From positions 744,001 to 808,000 of the forward strand of contig PTEX01000147.1 of assembly GCA_003342815.1 (NCBI GenBank): a stretch of 64,000 nucleotides of DNA, in the 5' to 3' direction. Of the stretch, positions 33,701 through 48,700 are shown piece by piece (position 1 is the first letter of the stretch; every line of letters starts with the position of its first letter). The position numbers and the translations under genes are program-made. Origin of the DNA: Eudromia elegans (Eukaryota; Chordata; Aves; Tinamiformes; Tinamidae). The notes below the pieces were generated by a model. It was not told the origin of the DNA. It made no database searches and saw only the letters and a program-made list of their open reading frames with translations.

Positions 33701-36700
33701 CTGTTCCCAGCAAAATTCCTATGGACATAACCCAGCCGTTTGCCCTCACTGATGAAAGGCTCAGGGAAGCAGGTGGCTGCAGAGATGGTACAAACTGCAT
33801 CTCCCACACTGAAACAGAAACCACAAAAGGAATCAGGATGGGGTTTGGACACAGCATTGTTGCCAGCAGCTGCTACAGCCTGTTGCTACGAGTAAAACCT
33901 TAAGATAAAAGCTTGAGATTAGAGACCTTAGTAATTTGGCTCTTATCGACTAGACTTCTTTAGAGAAGTATTTCTCAGAAAGTGGATGCTAAATTAGTTC
34001 AAATTCCAGCAGCTAACCTTCCAGCACATGTTCATAAGTCCTTTATCTTCCTCCTTTCCCTCCCTTACCCCTGCCTCCCACCACAGTTCTTTTCACAATC
34101 TTATTTTTGCCATTCTGGGCAAAAAAAACCAAAACCACCCCCACAAACCTACAGCCATCACAACTGCAAACAACAATTCTCTACTTCTATTGAAGCAGAA
34201 TATTTGGATTCCTTTTTGTTTAATCTAGGACTCAAATACCACATTTCTGCTACACTGAAGAATTTAGAGTCCCACTCTTACTTCATAAACATTCTGTCTC
34301 TACTGGTCCCTTCCAGTTCCTCTGCATTTCATGAATATTTTACTCTCTAAACAAAGATATTTATCTTCTACTTTCATGAATATTCAGTTTCCTGTCCCCA
34401 GCAGTGGCACTCATTGCTCATCTGGATGCATTGGTTTTTTTTCTTGTAGGATGCATGCTTAGTGGCTCAGGAATTCAGAGAAACAGCAAAGAGCACCGAG
34501 ACTTCTAAACTTACTGAAAAATACAGCCCATTATCATCATCTTGCCAAGACGAGGTTCAATGGGAAGTTTGGCTAGGATTCTTCCAAGAGGTGTTAACTC
34601 ATCATTGGAATCCAGGGCATCAAGCTCTGAAACAAAATCTCATATTATCAAAGAAGATGGTCTAATCCAAGCAATAATTCAATCCAATTTCTTAGATAAA
34701 AAATTCAGATTTTAATAGTTATGTTTACATAGAATACCACCTATGTTTAAAAGTTTAATCTTGTTTACAACAATGCTATCCTGATTTTCAGAATCAATCT
34801 AGGGTTAAATTAATTTTATTTTATCCTTACTTTTCTTTTTTTCCCCCCCTACTTTCTCCACAATTAATATCTAATTTATGTACATATTTTCCAGTGAGTT
34901 CAGTGAGTTCTACATAGGACAAAAGACACATAAAGGCCAGAAAAGCTGAAGACACTATTTCACTTTATTTTAAAGTTTCAAAAATTGATCTAATCCCACC
35001 AATTTCTGCCTCACAAACATCAAAGCAGCCCTGTCACAGCCATCTGTAAAGCCCTCCTTGCAATTCCCAAGTCTCCACTTCATAAGAAGAGAAATCTGAG
35101 ACTCTTCCATAAGTCTTTGCTATTCAGAGGATTTGTTTGACTTTCTCTCCTTCCCCTGCTCAAACATTACCACCTGAGCTCATCTTCCAAGCTGTTAAAC
35201 TACTGGTAATAATGAAGTCAAGCAAAGTGTCTGCTGCTGTTTACTTTATAGACAGAAAAGTCTCATAAGTCATCTTAACTTTCTAGCCATTTGGCCATAA
35301 TTATTACTTTCATTTCACAAAATTCAACAATTTCATTGTTTTTTAGTTTGTATAACAAGCAAAAATNATACAAACTTTTTTTCTTTTTAGAAATATCCTT
35401 CTAAGATGCAAAGTAGAAATTAGCATTTTTTCATTTGTTTACTCCATTTACAGACTTTGGTATCATTTACTCTGGTAACTTTAACCTAACTAGAACTTCA
35501 CTACCAGGAAATATAAGTTTAGGTTTCCTCTCTGTTTCATTCTATTCACACCCAGCTAATTGCTTGAAGAAGCTGGGGAAACTCCATCTCAGTTTCTCCT
35601 GTATTATGAGGATATTGATGGTTGCATACTAAAGATACTTAACAGTCACTTAGAGTCTGCTTCACTAACGCACAATCTTGTGTGTACCACAGAGGTACCT
35701 CTTAGTGTGTGTTCTGCTTCGATCACTGCATCCAAAGGCGGTGGCTCTATCGCTTTGGCCAAAAATTGACCAATCCCTCCCAGTCGTAGTAATTTGATGC
35801 TCAAAGCAATTTCATGAAGGGGTGTTCTAAACATTTCGGGTGTCATATGAGCTTCAAGTCTGGAACGAGAAGAAAACAGAAGAACCCACATTTTTCTCAA
35901 CATAAGCTTTTTATAAGTGTTTTTCTAGTAGCAAGAAAACTGGATGGAATGAGAACACTTCCCTCTCTCTCTGGGAAAGTATTTTCAGCGATCATTTAGC
36001 TCACTGGTTGAAACACGGATTTCTAGGAATGCCTCCAATGTCAAGTAACAACCAGAAAAAGTTTCAAAACACCTTGAAGAGATTTGTATTTAGTTGGTGT
36101 CTCTCCATGCACNAGTCCACAACATCAATCCTCTTTCTCTCTTAGGCATTATGGACCTAGGACATTTTCTTTCTATATTCTTTGTAAGAAGTTGAACACA
36201 GATCATTAGGTTCCACTACTACTTCAGCAGCCTAAAAATCAGTTCACTGTCAATCATTCATAATTAAAATCACTACATCATACTATCCTGTCAAACTAAA
36301 TATCAGTTTTAGCAAATTTAAGGCTTTTTTTGATCAACTGATGATTCTAAAGGTAACAAAAAGTTGAATACAGAAACGTAGTTATGCTACAGTTGCTATC
36401 TAAAAAAGTGCACTTAATGTTTCTTACGGGAGAGGAGAGCCTGAATATAACAGACATGAGGCTCTTACAACTGGTAGCAGGTTTCCCACGGCTCTACCTA
36501 ATAAGAAATGGTTTGACAGACAGAAGAAATCACAGTTGCAGCAGCAGGGAAGTTGCTAGAGCAGTAGGTGGGAAGCAAGAACTAGCTGCTTGGCCACAGA
36601 AGTGCTGGCAGGAAAGTAACATCTGTCCTTCCTGCTTTTTACCATTTTCCCCATTTGAGAGGTGACAGAATTGTCTGTACAAGACAACACCAGGCACCTG

Positions 36701-39700
36701 TAATTTTCCAAGCTATGTTAGAGGCCTAGCCTCATTCCAACACTCTTTTCTGAAAAAGATAGCCAAGAATAACAGGGTGAATTGACTTCATTCATCTCCT
36801 CTTTGCTTCCCCATTTTTCTCCCCTGCTTCCTCAGAAGTGGCATAAATTGGTCTGGGAGGACTCTCAAAGGTTGTTTTCTTTCAGGAAGGGCAGTCTCAC
36901 CTTTCAAATCGAGCTCTACTGCACAAATGGAAACAAAATCCAGCACGCACACGGCCAGCTCTTCCTTTCCGCTGTTCCAAATTAGTTTTTGATGCCCAGA
37001 CTGTGGCATAGTTTGTCATGTTATTGTGAGCAGTGAACAGCTTCACTTTTTGTCTGTTAAAAATACAAATATACATATACATATATATATATATATATAT
37101 AAGATCAGATTTTTTTCATCTCCAGGCCTGCCAAATAATTTCTCACGCTTTATTCCTTGCAGTCACACTGCTATTCAGAACCATCTCTATTTGACTAACC
37201 ACACTGGGCTGCTTAGCCACCTACATGGATGCTAAAACAGCATATTCTTCTTTAGTAACTAAACAATGTCCCTAGCTATACATCAAATTAANTTTTCAAA
37301 AATGTCTCAAAAGCTTAACTTTTTGATGCAACTAGTGAGATTCCTAGGTGTAATTTGGTTATAAAACACACACAGCAAGACAGGATCCATAACAGATGCC
37401 AAGAACTTTCATATTTTCCTTCCAGCTATATACCACTTGTAATATTCACTGGGCAAGCTGCATATTTCAAATATGTCGAGACCCCATGACACCTCACATG
37501 AATAGCAGCAGAGAGAATGTAACTGACCAAAAGCAGCCTACTGAAATGCCGGCATGCTTTGTAACTGTGTTAAACGGCTCAAGACAATGCAAGTTTGTCT
37601 TGAGTAAGCCAGAGCACTCCAATTCACTTCTGTGACTATGGCAACACAAGGCAGTGCTGCACATTTAAAAAATCATTTTCAGCATTCCAAAGAACCGGAT
37701 TTACAAATCAAAAAGCTACTTCATAAACTCACTTGCACGAGTCTATAACATAGACCACATCATTGATGGTAATGCTAGTCTCAGCAATGTTGGTAGATAA
37801 AATAACCTATGAAAACAGGAAATGCATATTTAAATACATTTGTTCTGAAAACGTTGATGTTATATTGCAAGAGAAAATACATTGCTTTCTGCGGAATAAA
37901 GTGCAAAACCTCTACCAAAAAAGTCAGCAATGCATTTCACAAACGCAAAACAGAGCAAAGCATGTTAACGCTCCACAAAGAAAGGATCCTCATACTTTGG
38001 TTACTCCAGGAAGCACAGGATCAAACACTCGACGCTGTTCCTCACGAGGAATTTGTGAGTGAAGAGGTAAAATTCTATACTGCTGGCCTCCTATAACACA
38101 AATACAAGAAGGTCAGTAACTGTCAGTGTGTAATTCTCTCTTTTACTTTGCACAATGTGATCATGTCTACCTACTCACTCTCATACAGCTATACAAATCA
38201 GTCACAGCTCTCGAAACCACTCATCCGACTTCCACTTTTACACACAAGTAAGTATTTCTTTTGGAAAAATAAATGAACTACAATAGAAAACAGTTGCTCA
38301 TACCAAAGTGTGGACTCATTTCTAGATGCTTCTGCATTGCATATATCAAGTTCCAGCCAGGCAAAAATACAAGTACAGCTCCTGGAACATTCAGTGTCTC
38401 AATATACAGCAGCAGGGCTTCAATGAGTTCAAACGAAATTTCCTTCTCATTCAGCTGAGCCATGGAGCGTTTTGTTTCTGGGCCATATTCATCGCTACAG
38501 ATGAGGTTGCAATTTGTCTACAAAGGGTGGGGGGAAGAGAAGCAAATAGATGGATTTACTCCACCTCTGGACCCTGGCAAATATCACTAAAAAAAAACAA
38601 AAAAAAGTGGTGGGTGGATGGGGAAGATCCATTCTCCACCAAAAAGCCTACAATAAGCTGACAGTCCTACTTCCCAGCTCTCTAGAAGAGTAATGCAATT
38701 ATAACTTAAAACAATTCAACAGCCAGGAACTATTGAACTGATTTAACTTCTACATTTTAACCTCTAGAAACATTTCAGTTCTATTTTTAAAGAAAAGTGG
38801 GACAAAACCCATGAGAATTCAAAATAAGCCAACACTTTTCAGGCTACAGGAGCAATGAGAAAATTTAGTTCTGTTTCCAAAGTTTTCATCAATTTCAGAT
38901 ATCAGAAGTAGGAAACTATTAAAAATGCTTATGCTAAACAGTACTAAAAAGACAACACAGAATGGTAACTGCCACTGCACTATTGGAGCAAAATATCTCC
39001 TCCTTTTTATCATTAATATCTCAAATAAATTTTTACTTATTAATAAAACTGATTTATTAGCCTTTATTACAGTGATCCTTGTCACACAAAAGTTATTTTC
39101 AAAGCATTTTTTGATCTTGTATGATTAGAAAGAAAAAGTACTATATGTACTACATGTGTCTTACACTAGAGCTACAGGCCTAACAAGCACTTGTCTAACT
39201 TTTAATATTGAAGTCAAGCATACATCATCATCTTCACCACCTTCTTCGTCCTTCTCTTTCTTCTTCTTATCCTTTGATGGAGGAATGAACTGAGTCATTT
39301 GAATGCAATCTTCCAGAAAATATTCTGCAAGGACACACAAGTTATTGGTTGCTAAGAGTGACCACTACAGGATTGAATCAAGGAACACAGATGGTGCTTT
39401 TCTTCAACCCTGGAGATCCCTCCTGACACAACCACAATATTTCAGAATACAAGTATGAGAGCATGAAGTCAAGACTGAAGAAAACTCTTTGTCAGTTTGC
39501 ATATCAGAATATCTTTCTCCCCTATTCCATATACTTCCATGCAACTTTTACTGCTAAAAAAGTACTGGCTCATTTAAAGCTACTTCCCTAGTTTCTAGTA
39601 ATACAGACAATAGATCCCAAAATATCACTACCTGGCTAGCACTACTCTCACCCTCCAAGGTGAAAACTCATCATCCCAAGAGTTGGGTTTTATTTTAAAT

Positions 39701-42700
39701 TAAATGTTTGTGTGAAATTGATAACTGTTATTGTCTACGTTGCCAGCCTAGTATAAACTATATCTGTAAGACACAATGCAATTTAATCCAAATGCATATT
39801 TTGCTGTCCCCATTTGCCTGCACTTGATAAAATAAAACACTTTCACTTAATAAAAACACTTACAAAAACATCTCAACGGGTGATTTACCTTGAACAGGGA
39901 AGGTTCTACCAAAGACCTCAACGATAGGACAGTTGGAAAAGTATTCACAGAACATGCTAGTATCAATGGTGGCAGACATGAGGATAACCCTGATTTCGGG
40001 ATATGTCTGAACTACATCTCTCAGTACCACCAAAAGGAAGTCAGTCTGTATAAGAACAGAATAAGAGCATCATTAATTTCCTACCCACAAAAAATAAAGC
40101 TTCCAGTAAGATGAGAAGCAGCTATATTTGTATTGTATATTTATATTTGCAGAGTGCACAAACTTATGAATAGCTTTGCTGGATGAGAAAAGTGAAAAAG
40201 TCTTCCAAAATCAAAATTCTCTTGTCCAAAGAACTGCAAGATTTTCAACGTAATGTGGAGTTGATTCTTTTATCAGAATTGAAGAAACTCAAGAAAAACC
40301 TTCAAAATACTTGCATGTATGGTACTCATTAACTTCAGTAGGAATTTCCTTTTACACATGCAGAATCCAGGAACACACACAAAAAGTAAACAGGACAGAA
40401 GCACAGACAGCAATAGGATACAAATTAGTAGGTAACTCACATTAATATCTCTCTCATGGATCTCATCAACGATAACATGACTGATGCCACGGATTCCAGC
40501 CTCCAACTTTCTCAGAAGAACACCTTAAGCAGATATAATAATTAGATGTTAAGGTAGATAAAAGCTCATAATTTCATACAAAACATTGTCAAGAAGAGTC
40601 ACATTGTTTAAAAAAATATATATGCCAATAGTCCAACTTGACTAATCACTACCCCACCTCTGTGCCCAATATTTTCATCTGTACATGCAACAGGAGGGCA
40701 TAAAATGTTACTACTAGAGATTCATTCTCTCTTCTCACCTGTTACCACTTCCCTTTCTGTCTCTAAGAAAAAACAACATATAGCAATTTCATCTTTGATT
40801 ATTAGCCACATTAGTTATGACTAGTCTTATTAGATCACATTAGACTGATTTATCTGACTTTCATCTGAAAACCAAACTGAACTATCTTCATCCTTCTTTG
40901 CCAGAACACCATTTGCTTCTGCTTTTGCTGCTAGCTCTAGGACTCCAGGTTCCATACATAAACAAAGGAATACAAACCTACAGTGCAGAACATCACACTG
41001 GCATGTGGCCGAGGAAGCACGGATTCAAATCGTACACTGTAGCCACAGCTTTGTCCAGGTTGTTCTCCTCGCTCATATGACACACGTTCAGCTACAGAAA
41101 CTGCACTAATTCTCCGAGGCTGTGGAATGACACAGGTTTTCCACATTTAACTACAAAGTTTTATTAGCTTATCACAACACCACCACAAACACAAATTACA
41201 ACAGTTATGTGTGTCCTTTCCTAAGATTTCTTTACACAACAGACATTACAATTGTATTATCCATAGCCTTAAGAATTTTTGTTCCGGATTCATTGTTTAT
41301 ACGTATGTCAGAGGAATACTATTAAGAGATATCTATATATAGAGAGATATATAGATATAGATATATATATGGAAACTACCACCTGGCATTTGAGAAATCT
41401 TCCCCTCAAATAGCCAGNAGTTTTTCACACGGGCAAGGTACCAGCCAGAGTATCTTATTCTATTCAGAGAATATGAAAAAATAACATCTCAAATTAAGAG
41501 GTATATGATGCTGAAGTTTCTCACACGTATTGGTCTCCCAAGTCCTTTCCAATAATGAAACACTGCAAACCATGAGAAAGTGACACAGGGAGCAGTGGCA
41601 TTGTCACAAGTGAAGTAAAACTCCCGACTCCTACATGCAGCACTGAGAAAGAAGCTTCTTCAAGCTTCTATGAAGGAAGAGTAGATTTCTCAGTACATCC
41701 TAATGGATCATTTCTAGTATCCAGTCAGAAAACTGAAGCAGTTTCATCTGTCAGGTACTCCTTACCTGTGTCACTACAATATTGCATTCTGCAGCTCTGT
41801 TGTTTTTGATATATTCATCCAGTATGTATTGCGGAACTTGTGTGGTTTTGCCACAACCAGTAGCACCACGAATCACAACTACCGAATTGTGATGGATTGC
41901 ATCCAGAATTTCATTTTCAAATTTCTTCACAGGTAGAGTCTCTCTCTCTTGTAGTATCTGGGGAAGATGGTGGTGGTGGTGGTGGAAATCACATTTTCAT
42001 TCATACCCACACAGTAACCTTTTCTGCTCCACACTGTAACTTCCTTTCACTCCTCCATGAAGATTTCACTTACTTAAATTTATAGGTTACTTTAATTGGA
42101 CACCTAAAACAGCAGCAACACATTTCACCCACCCATCCCAGCTTTTATTTAACCCATAGTAGTATCTAGTATGACGTGACATATATTACTACTGCAATTC
42201 ATAATACTCCGCATCCTGTGTGCTACACTCACCTTTTGGAAGAGAAGAATATTAGTGTAAGCATGCTCACAGGACGAGCACTTACCCTTTGTAATTCTGG
42301 ATCTTGCTCCAAACGGTATACAAAATTACTTTTCAAATCCATGCTTATTTGTTCTGGAGTGATCTGCAAAGTACACACAGTTTGGAGACTTGTCAATGTT
42401 CTATTTTATATCAGTCACACCAATGTAACAACTCTAAATATCAGTAAAGAATCATGCCTCGTATAACTTCTTGAAAGTGTAATGCAGATGTCCTATTCCA
42501 TTCATTAGTGCTGAAATTAAACAGCCAGCTGCAGAAGTTTTTCAGATAGACCTCCACAAACTGAAAAAGCCATTGAGCAGTTTTTTTTCTCCAAGAAATA
42601 AGATAATATAACTACATCACTACTCACAAAATAGTAGCTGAAAAAGGAAAACTGATCATAAGAAGACAAAATTTCTTTAAGATTCTATTTGCTACTAAAG

Positions 42701-45700
42701 GGCTAGCTTGTTTTACTAAAACGAAGTTAAGCTACACCTTAACTATGGAATAGAAATCCTAATGAGACATGACGCCAGCTCATGTCATGTAAATATATTC
42801 ACTATGCATTTTAAATATCAACCAACAGTCTTATTAAATTCTTTAAAAAGAAAATGCATATGAACAGCATTAAACAAAAGTTATTCATAGAAAAACTGCA
42901 GAGAAAAAAAATAATTAAATTGCTGTTTTGGTCATAAGCACTCTGTTGCCCTGTAGTAGGATACTCAAGTTTCTGTTGGGAGAGTCTTTGATGATTGGGT
43001 TATGCTGGTGGCCTAATTCAACCTATTGTACTTGGCATCATACTATTTCTCCTCTTCTTCCTCACTTTATGATAATACATTGCTGGGGNTTTTTTTTTAT
43101 CATCCTATGGCTAATGGGATTAGAAACAATAAAAAAACCAAGCAGGCATGTAATGCAGTGACAACACACAGAGCATTTGCTCTTTTCAGCAGAAATTCTT
43201 AGCATAGAAAGCTGGGAGACAGCCAATATGCTTACCTTGTAATTTCAGTTTGAACTTTTAATGGTTGTACAGTGGTAGGAGGAAAAACAAAGGCAAAGAA
43301 TTGGGACATGCGAGGCAAAGGGTCTAACAAAATATGAATTTAGTAAAAAGAACTCCTAACAGTGAAAGAACTTTGTTCCACTTCAAGAAGGGAAGAAGTT
43401 TTATTTTCACTTTTGAAATAGTTCAGGAGAAAGTATGAGGAAATAAGCATTCAAAAGTTCTAGAAACAAAAACAAACAAAAACAAGTCAGGTTTTTGAGC
43501 TGCCTTACATTAGCTAGAGGACCTTCATCAATATTGCAGCTGGTCCAAGGGTTCCAGTTGGACTGAGGCGGTGACCACGGAACAACTCCCATCTGACTTT
43601 GTCTCTGGGATGGTTCAAAATGCGCCAGCTTTCCAATGTTAATCAGAACTGGATTCCTGGGATCTTCAGGCTAAGTATCCAAAATGAGGGTGGGCAGAGA
43701 AAGATCAATATATTAAACAAGCAGGCCTGGTGCTACATACCCACATGAAGGAGTTGAACCACTCACTCACCAATGGCACAGTCTCCAGAGACAGCTCCCG
43801 TACAATGTTTTGCAGCTGATTTTCCAGTTCAGAAGAAATAGACACTTCATAGGGTTCCACCTATTAAGTGGAATGCTATTAAATATTTTAAAATTATCTG
43901 TATATATACATAAAAATACACGACTATGGAAATAAGCACTGTAGACAACTAGATAGTATACTGATCCAGCAAAAGTTCCTACTTTGCACAACAAGTTAAA
44001 GAATATCATCAACCCACATTCTTGAAACACTTCAACTGCTTTTTGTCCAACAAGAATCTGTAGAATACTTTTATATATCTGAATTTAATTGAACAGGAAA
44101 ATACTGCCATATTTGTAATTCAATGCCTAAAAATACTAAATGCATCACAAGAACTGCATGCAGCACAAACAGAACTTTTTTTTTAAAGCTTCTAGAAAAA
44201 TTATAAAAGCATTTGCTGCAAGTCCTATTTCATTTAATATGCTATGAAATCCCTTTTCTGATCCATTCAAATGCACTCTACATTTTATTTCTGATACAAA
44301 TTGCTGGCCAGACCAAGAATCCGCCACTTGTCAAAAGAATCAAGATGACTTACTAACATTCTAATCTATTCAATATCAAGTGCAAATATTAACTCAGTAC
44401 CTTGTCTTTCTAAGAAGGTTTTGTGTGTCACTAAAACAAAAAACGTTTTCAGGTCTTCCACAAGACTCACCGATTCTCCTTCCTTCTTCTTCGTCTGTCC
44501 CGAGTAAGGTTCTATGATCCCAAGATGGTAGAGCTGTCTAACTAAAGAAAGGGCACAGGACTGTGCTGCCAGCTTTTTGTTCGATCCATGTTCGCGTCCG
44601 AAGATCCCTGTAGCACACAAATCTTAGAGTGGCAGTTACTCATGATGCAAATAGTTTCCACAAAGACACTACTGAACTGAGGTTTATAATTGTTCACACC
44701 AGCCAGGTTTCACAGAAAGAGTCTCAACTCTCGATAAATCCAGAGTTCCAATAAAAAATTCAACAGGTCTATTTATCAGCTCACTCACATTAGTTACATA
44801 ATGTTAATAACCCGTATTTCCTTCCTAAAAAAANCCCCATAGCTAATAAATGATACTGCAAGGTCTTTTCTACCTTCAATACTTAAGGAAGCATGATGAT
44901 CATTTACCAACCAGTAACATCATATAAGCTTTACCACAGTCTTTATATAAAGAGTTGTTAAAGAAGCACAGATACTGCCTGGGAACAGACACCTTCATTT
45001 CAGTAGTATAGTGTATGTAAAGGACAAGTTACCACGACAAAATCTACCATAATTATCGGGCATTTCTTTGTGCTCAGAAGAATGACTAGTGGAAGCATGT
45101 AACAGACAAGGAGCAGCACACAGAAAGAAGGATTTCTTATCAAGAAACAAACGTGAATCTTTACCTTTTAAAGTGGCAACAACATGAAAGCACAGAAACC
45201 TCCACTATAAGGGTTCTACCTAGTTATGAACTGGCACCAAACATTTGCTAGGACAAAACAAACAAGGAACACTTACTTCTGCCCAGCTGCTTCACATAAA
45301 TGTTCATTTCTGCAAAAAAACTCCTGTAAAAGAATGAAAGGACAAGGCTACAACTACCAAGAATAGTTTAAATCAACCCTGCCAAAATAGCCTCTTTCCT
45401 TCTTTCTTTTTTGGAGCTAAATATCAGAATTCAGCAATATTTTCTCATTTAATTCTTTAAAATTATAGTTTTATCATTTTAAGTGTGTTTTGTTTTTCTC
45501 CGAATAGCATTTCAGAATGAAAACTCAGTCAGAAGCCTCCATCTTGTGTACTCAATTCAGAAGTTCAGTTCATTAATGACCAGGGTAAGATATAGGTGTT
45601 TTTAGTCCCTTTAACCTCAAGTTCAACATTAACAAACTTTCTATCAATATAATTATTAGACACATTAAGAATCCTGCAAATATTACTGTTTACCATTAAA

Positions 45701-48700
45701 ATTTCAAAACATATATTAAAAAATATTCTCCAAACTGCTTGAAACAACATCTACAAAGCACATAACATGTTAATGTTACATGGGCTAAAGCTGATAAATC
45801 CCACTGGGAACCTGGGGTCAAAAACCAATAAATCCCAGTGGGAACCTGGGTTTAGTAACTTGGATGCAACACACTTATGTGACATCAATATCGAAAAAAG
45901 AGTAGGTATATTTGGCCTATTCAGAGCATAGACAAAACTAAATCTGATCATTTTGTCAAAGACTATGTTGAAAGTGTCTGAATAAAAGAAGATGCAATAT
46001 CTGCATACTTGAATTTTCACAAAGCCCAAAGCTGCAAACTCAGAGAAGCAACAGTGTGTCTAGTAGCTCTGCCACAAATTAATTTAATGGTCTATTGACA
46101 AATTGGTTAAGTTTAAAGTCATGTCAACAGTGGATGATGGAAAAAACAATCCATGTTTTTAAAGTCACAAACATAAGTGTATTATTTACACAGATTAAAG
46201 ACTAAAGCCAGGNTCTTGTAAGACTAGTTTTAAACTTAAGTCAAATATATGACTGAAGATGTATGACTGGACTTTATATTAGACATAGCTCCGCTTTGAA
46301 GGCTATGCCTGTGGTATTCTACAGCTACAGGAAGAACCTTGCAACTGTGTCCTTGATTTCTTGCTGTAAATAGACAAAAAGGTTATGCATTAGAACTCCT
46401 TCCTGTACTACCATAAACTGACCTTCATGCACAGTGGCTTCATGGGTCAAAGGCCACTGGCCTTGAGGGACACAACAGTCAGCTAAGGCACCGACGCCAG
46501 TATGTTTCTCAGCCAGGCCTACAATCAGCATTCAATCTCATTCTCCTCCACCTAAGGGGAGAAGAGCGACACCAAAATCAGTTTACAAGAGACTCCCATG
46601 AGATTGCTTAGTACAGCCCAAGCAGCCCATGTATTAATAAGCACAGATTTCTGGTGTCGCCCCCTAGTACCGTCTTCAGCATGAACAGAAGGAGGGAAAT
46701 GCATCCTGCACTACTAGGAATCCCAAAGGAAAAGAGTCACGTTCCATTCCTTAATATTTATATGAGCAATTACATCCTCCTTTCAAAAATGAAACAAGCT
46801 TTCCATTTTTTCCAATTTTAGTGCTATTACCAAGCTCTTATACCTGCTGACTACTCTCCACTGAAAAACAAAAGTTTCCCTTTAAAAAACTGAGAAAAAG
46901 ACTGAATTTTTTCTTATAGAGACTATCAATTACTATTAAAGAAAAAATCACACTGGCAATATGCATGAGAACTGGTATCTCTAATATATATATAGATATA
47001 AATATAGATATTACTCTTCTCAAAATTCCAAAAACATCTGAAATCACTTCTGTCATTATATGTACTAAAAAGATGAAGTGTGGTAGAAAAGTTTTCACCN
47101 TTTGCCCTCTGCCACAAAAGTTTAGGGCATACTAAGACGTTTTTTGACCTAACTGAGAAGCTGCAGGAGTTTTAAAGTCCTTCCTTCTGTCATTCCTTCA
47201 TGAGTAATTCACACGAGCTTTCCTGGGTGTAATAGATACTACACCCTGAAATGCTCTTCAGAAAACAGTAAGTGGGTTGAGAAACATACTGTCACCAATG
47301 CTCACCTCATTCTACTTAAGAAAATGCATAGCAAATATATGGACTTCAATGCTGTTACTTGCAGAAAACTTATCAAAGAGAACTACTATCCACAAACTAT
47401 AGAATTAAGGTAGTGCTCAAGTACGACATCTGGAACAAACATGCATTAAGTTCCTAGTACTCTGCAAACTACTTTTTGTATTACTCTTTGAAGAGAGAAA
47501 AATGTCCTTGCTTGAAAAAGTAAATGCAGATAAAGTGATTAGGAGGAAGTATTAAATGAGAATTCAGAAATTTGTCACCAACATATCTATTTTAAATACT
47601 TTAAACATTTACAAGACCCAGCCATAAAAAACATAAGGTTCCCATGGAAGACTAATAAGAAAACTCACTTGTCTTCTTACAAAAGAACTCTCATAGAAAA
47701 TTTGTTAAAAAAAAAAAAAAATCCATCAGCAGCATGCCATTATTTCTAACCACGGCACATAATTATTTCACAAGAATTCAAGAATTAACACAATGTCCCA
47801 AAGTTTTGATTTTTAAAGACTATTCTAAATGGAAGTAAAATATCCAAAACATCAGCTCTTTATGCACAATGTTACATATTATTTTCATTTGGGAGAAACA
47901 CAAGCAAATTTTCAGTTCAGTTACATCCTGCTGATGGAGCAGGCAGAAAATCAAAAAAAGAGTCAACCAGTTTCAATTGAAATTTAACACCCTCAAAACT
48001 CCTGCAGGAAGATCACTTGGATTCTCTCAAATTCATGCTTTCCAGTAGAGGATTCTGCTGAAAAACATTAACCATAATATATATAAGATGTCCCTGAAGT
48101 ACAATCCTACCTAAGCAAATGTAAACATACTTAAGATTTNCTTAAATTGTACAAAGAAATTGCAGTTATACAAACAATCACTGCAAGCAATTCAGCACTC
48201 TCTCCACTCAAATCGATGTAACAGTTGTCAGTTAGATCACAACAATTGTCATAAAAGCCACACATGCATTAAAATTTTAGCTAAAAAAAAAAAAAAATCA
48301 GAGTTACTCAAATCTCAGCACCTGTGCTCATCACTCCCATTTCAAGATTTAGGGATGTTACAATTCTGAAAGTGGGTTAAACAGTATAGAAAGCTAGTCA
48401 GAGGCACTGAAACGAAAACAGAAATGAATGGGTTTCCATCTTCTCTTACCAAGAAATTCAATCACTATTTTTCAAATGTCATTGGTCCTAGTAATGAATA
48501 TCAAAATTTATCACACAGATCTGCAGAGCACTACAAGTAAGTTTGATTAGACACTATTAACAGAAATATCTCTAGTTCTTAATATAGAGAAAGTCACTAA
48601 AACTACCAGACCTGTTGTGATCAGGCCCCACTTGAGTGTATTTATAGTCTCCCTGTATCTTCTCCTTTTGGAAAAACTGGTTCAGACGTGCCTTAGCATT

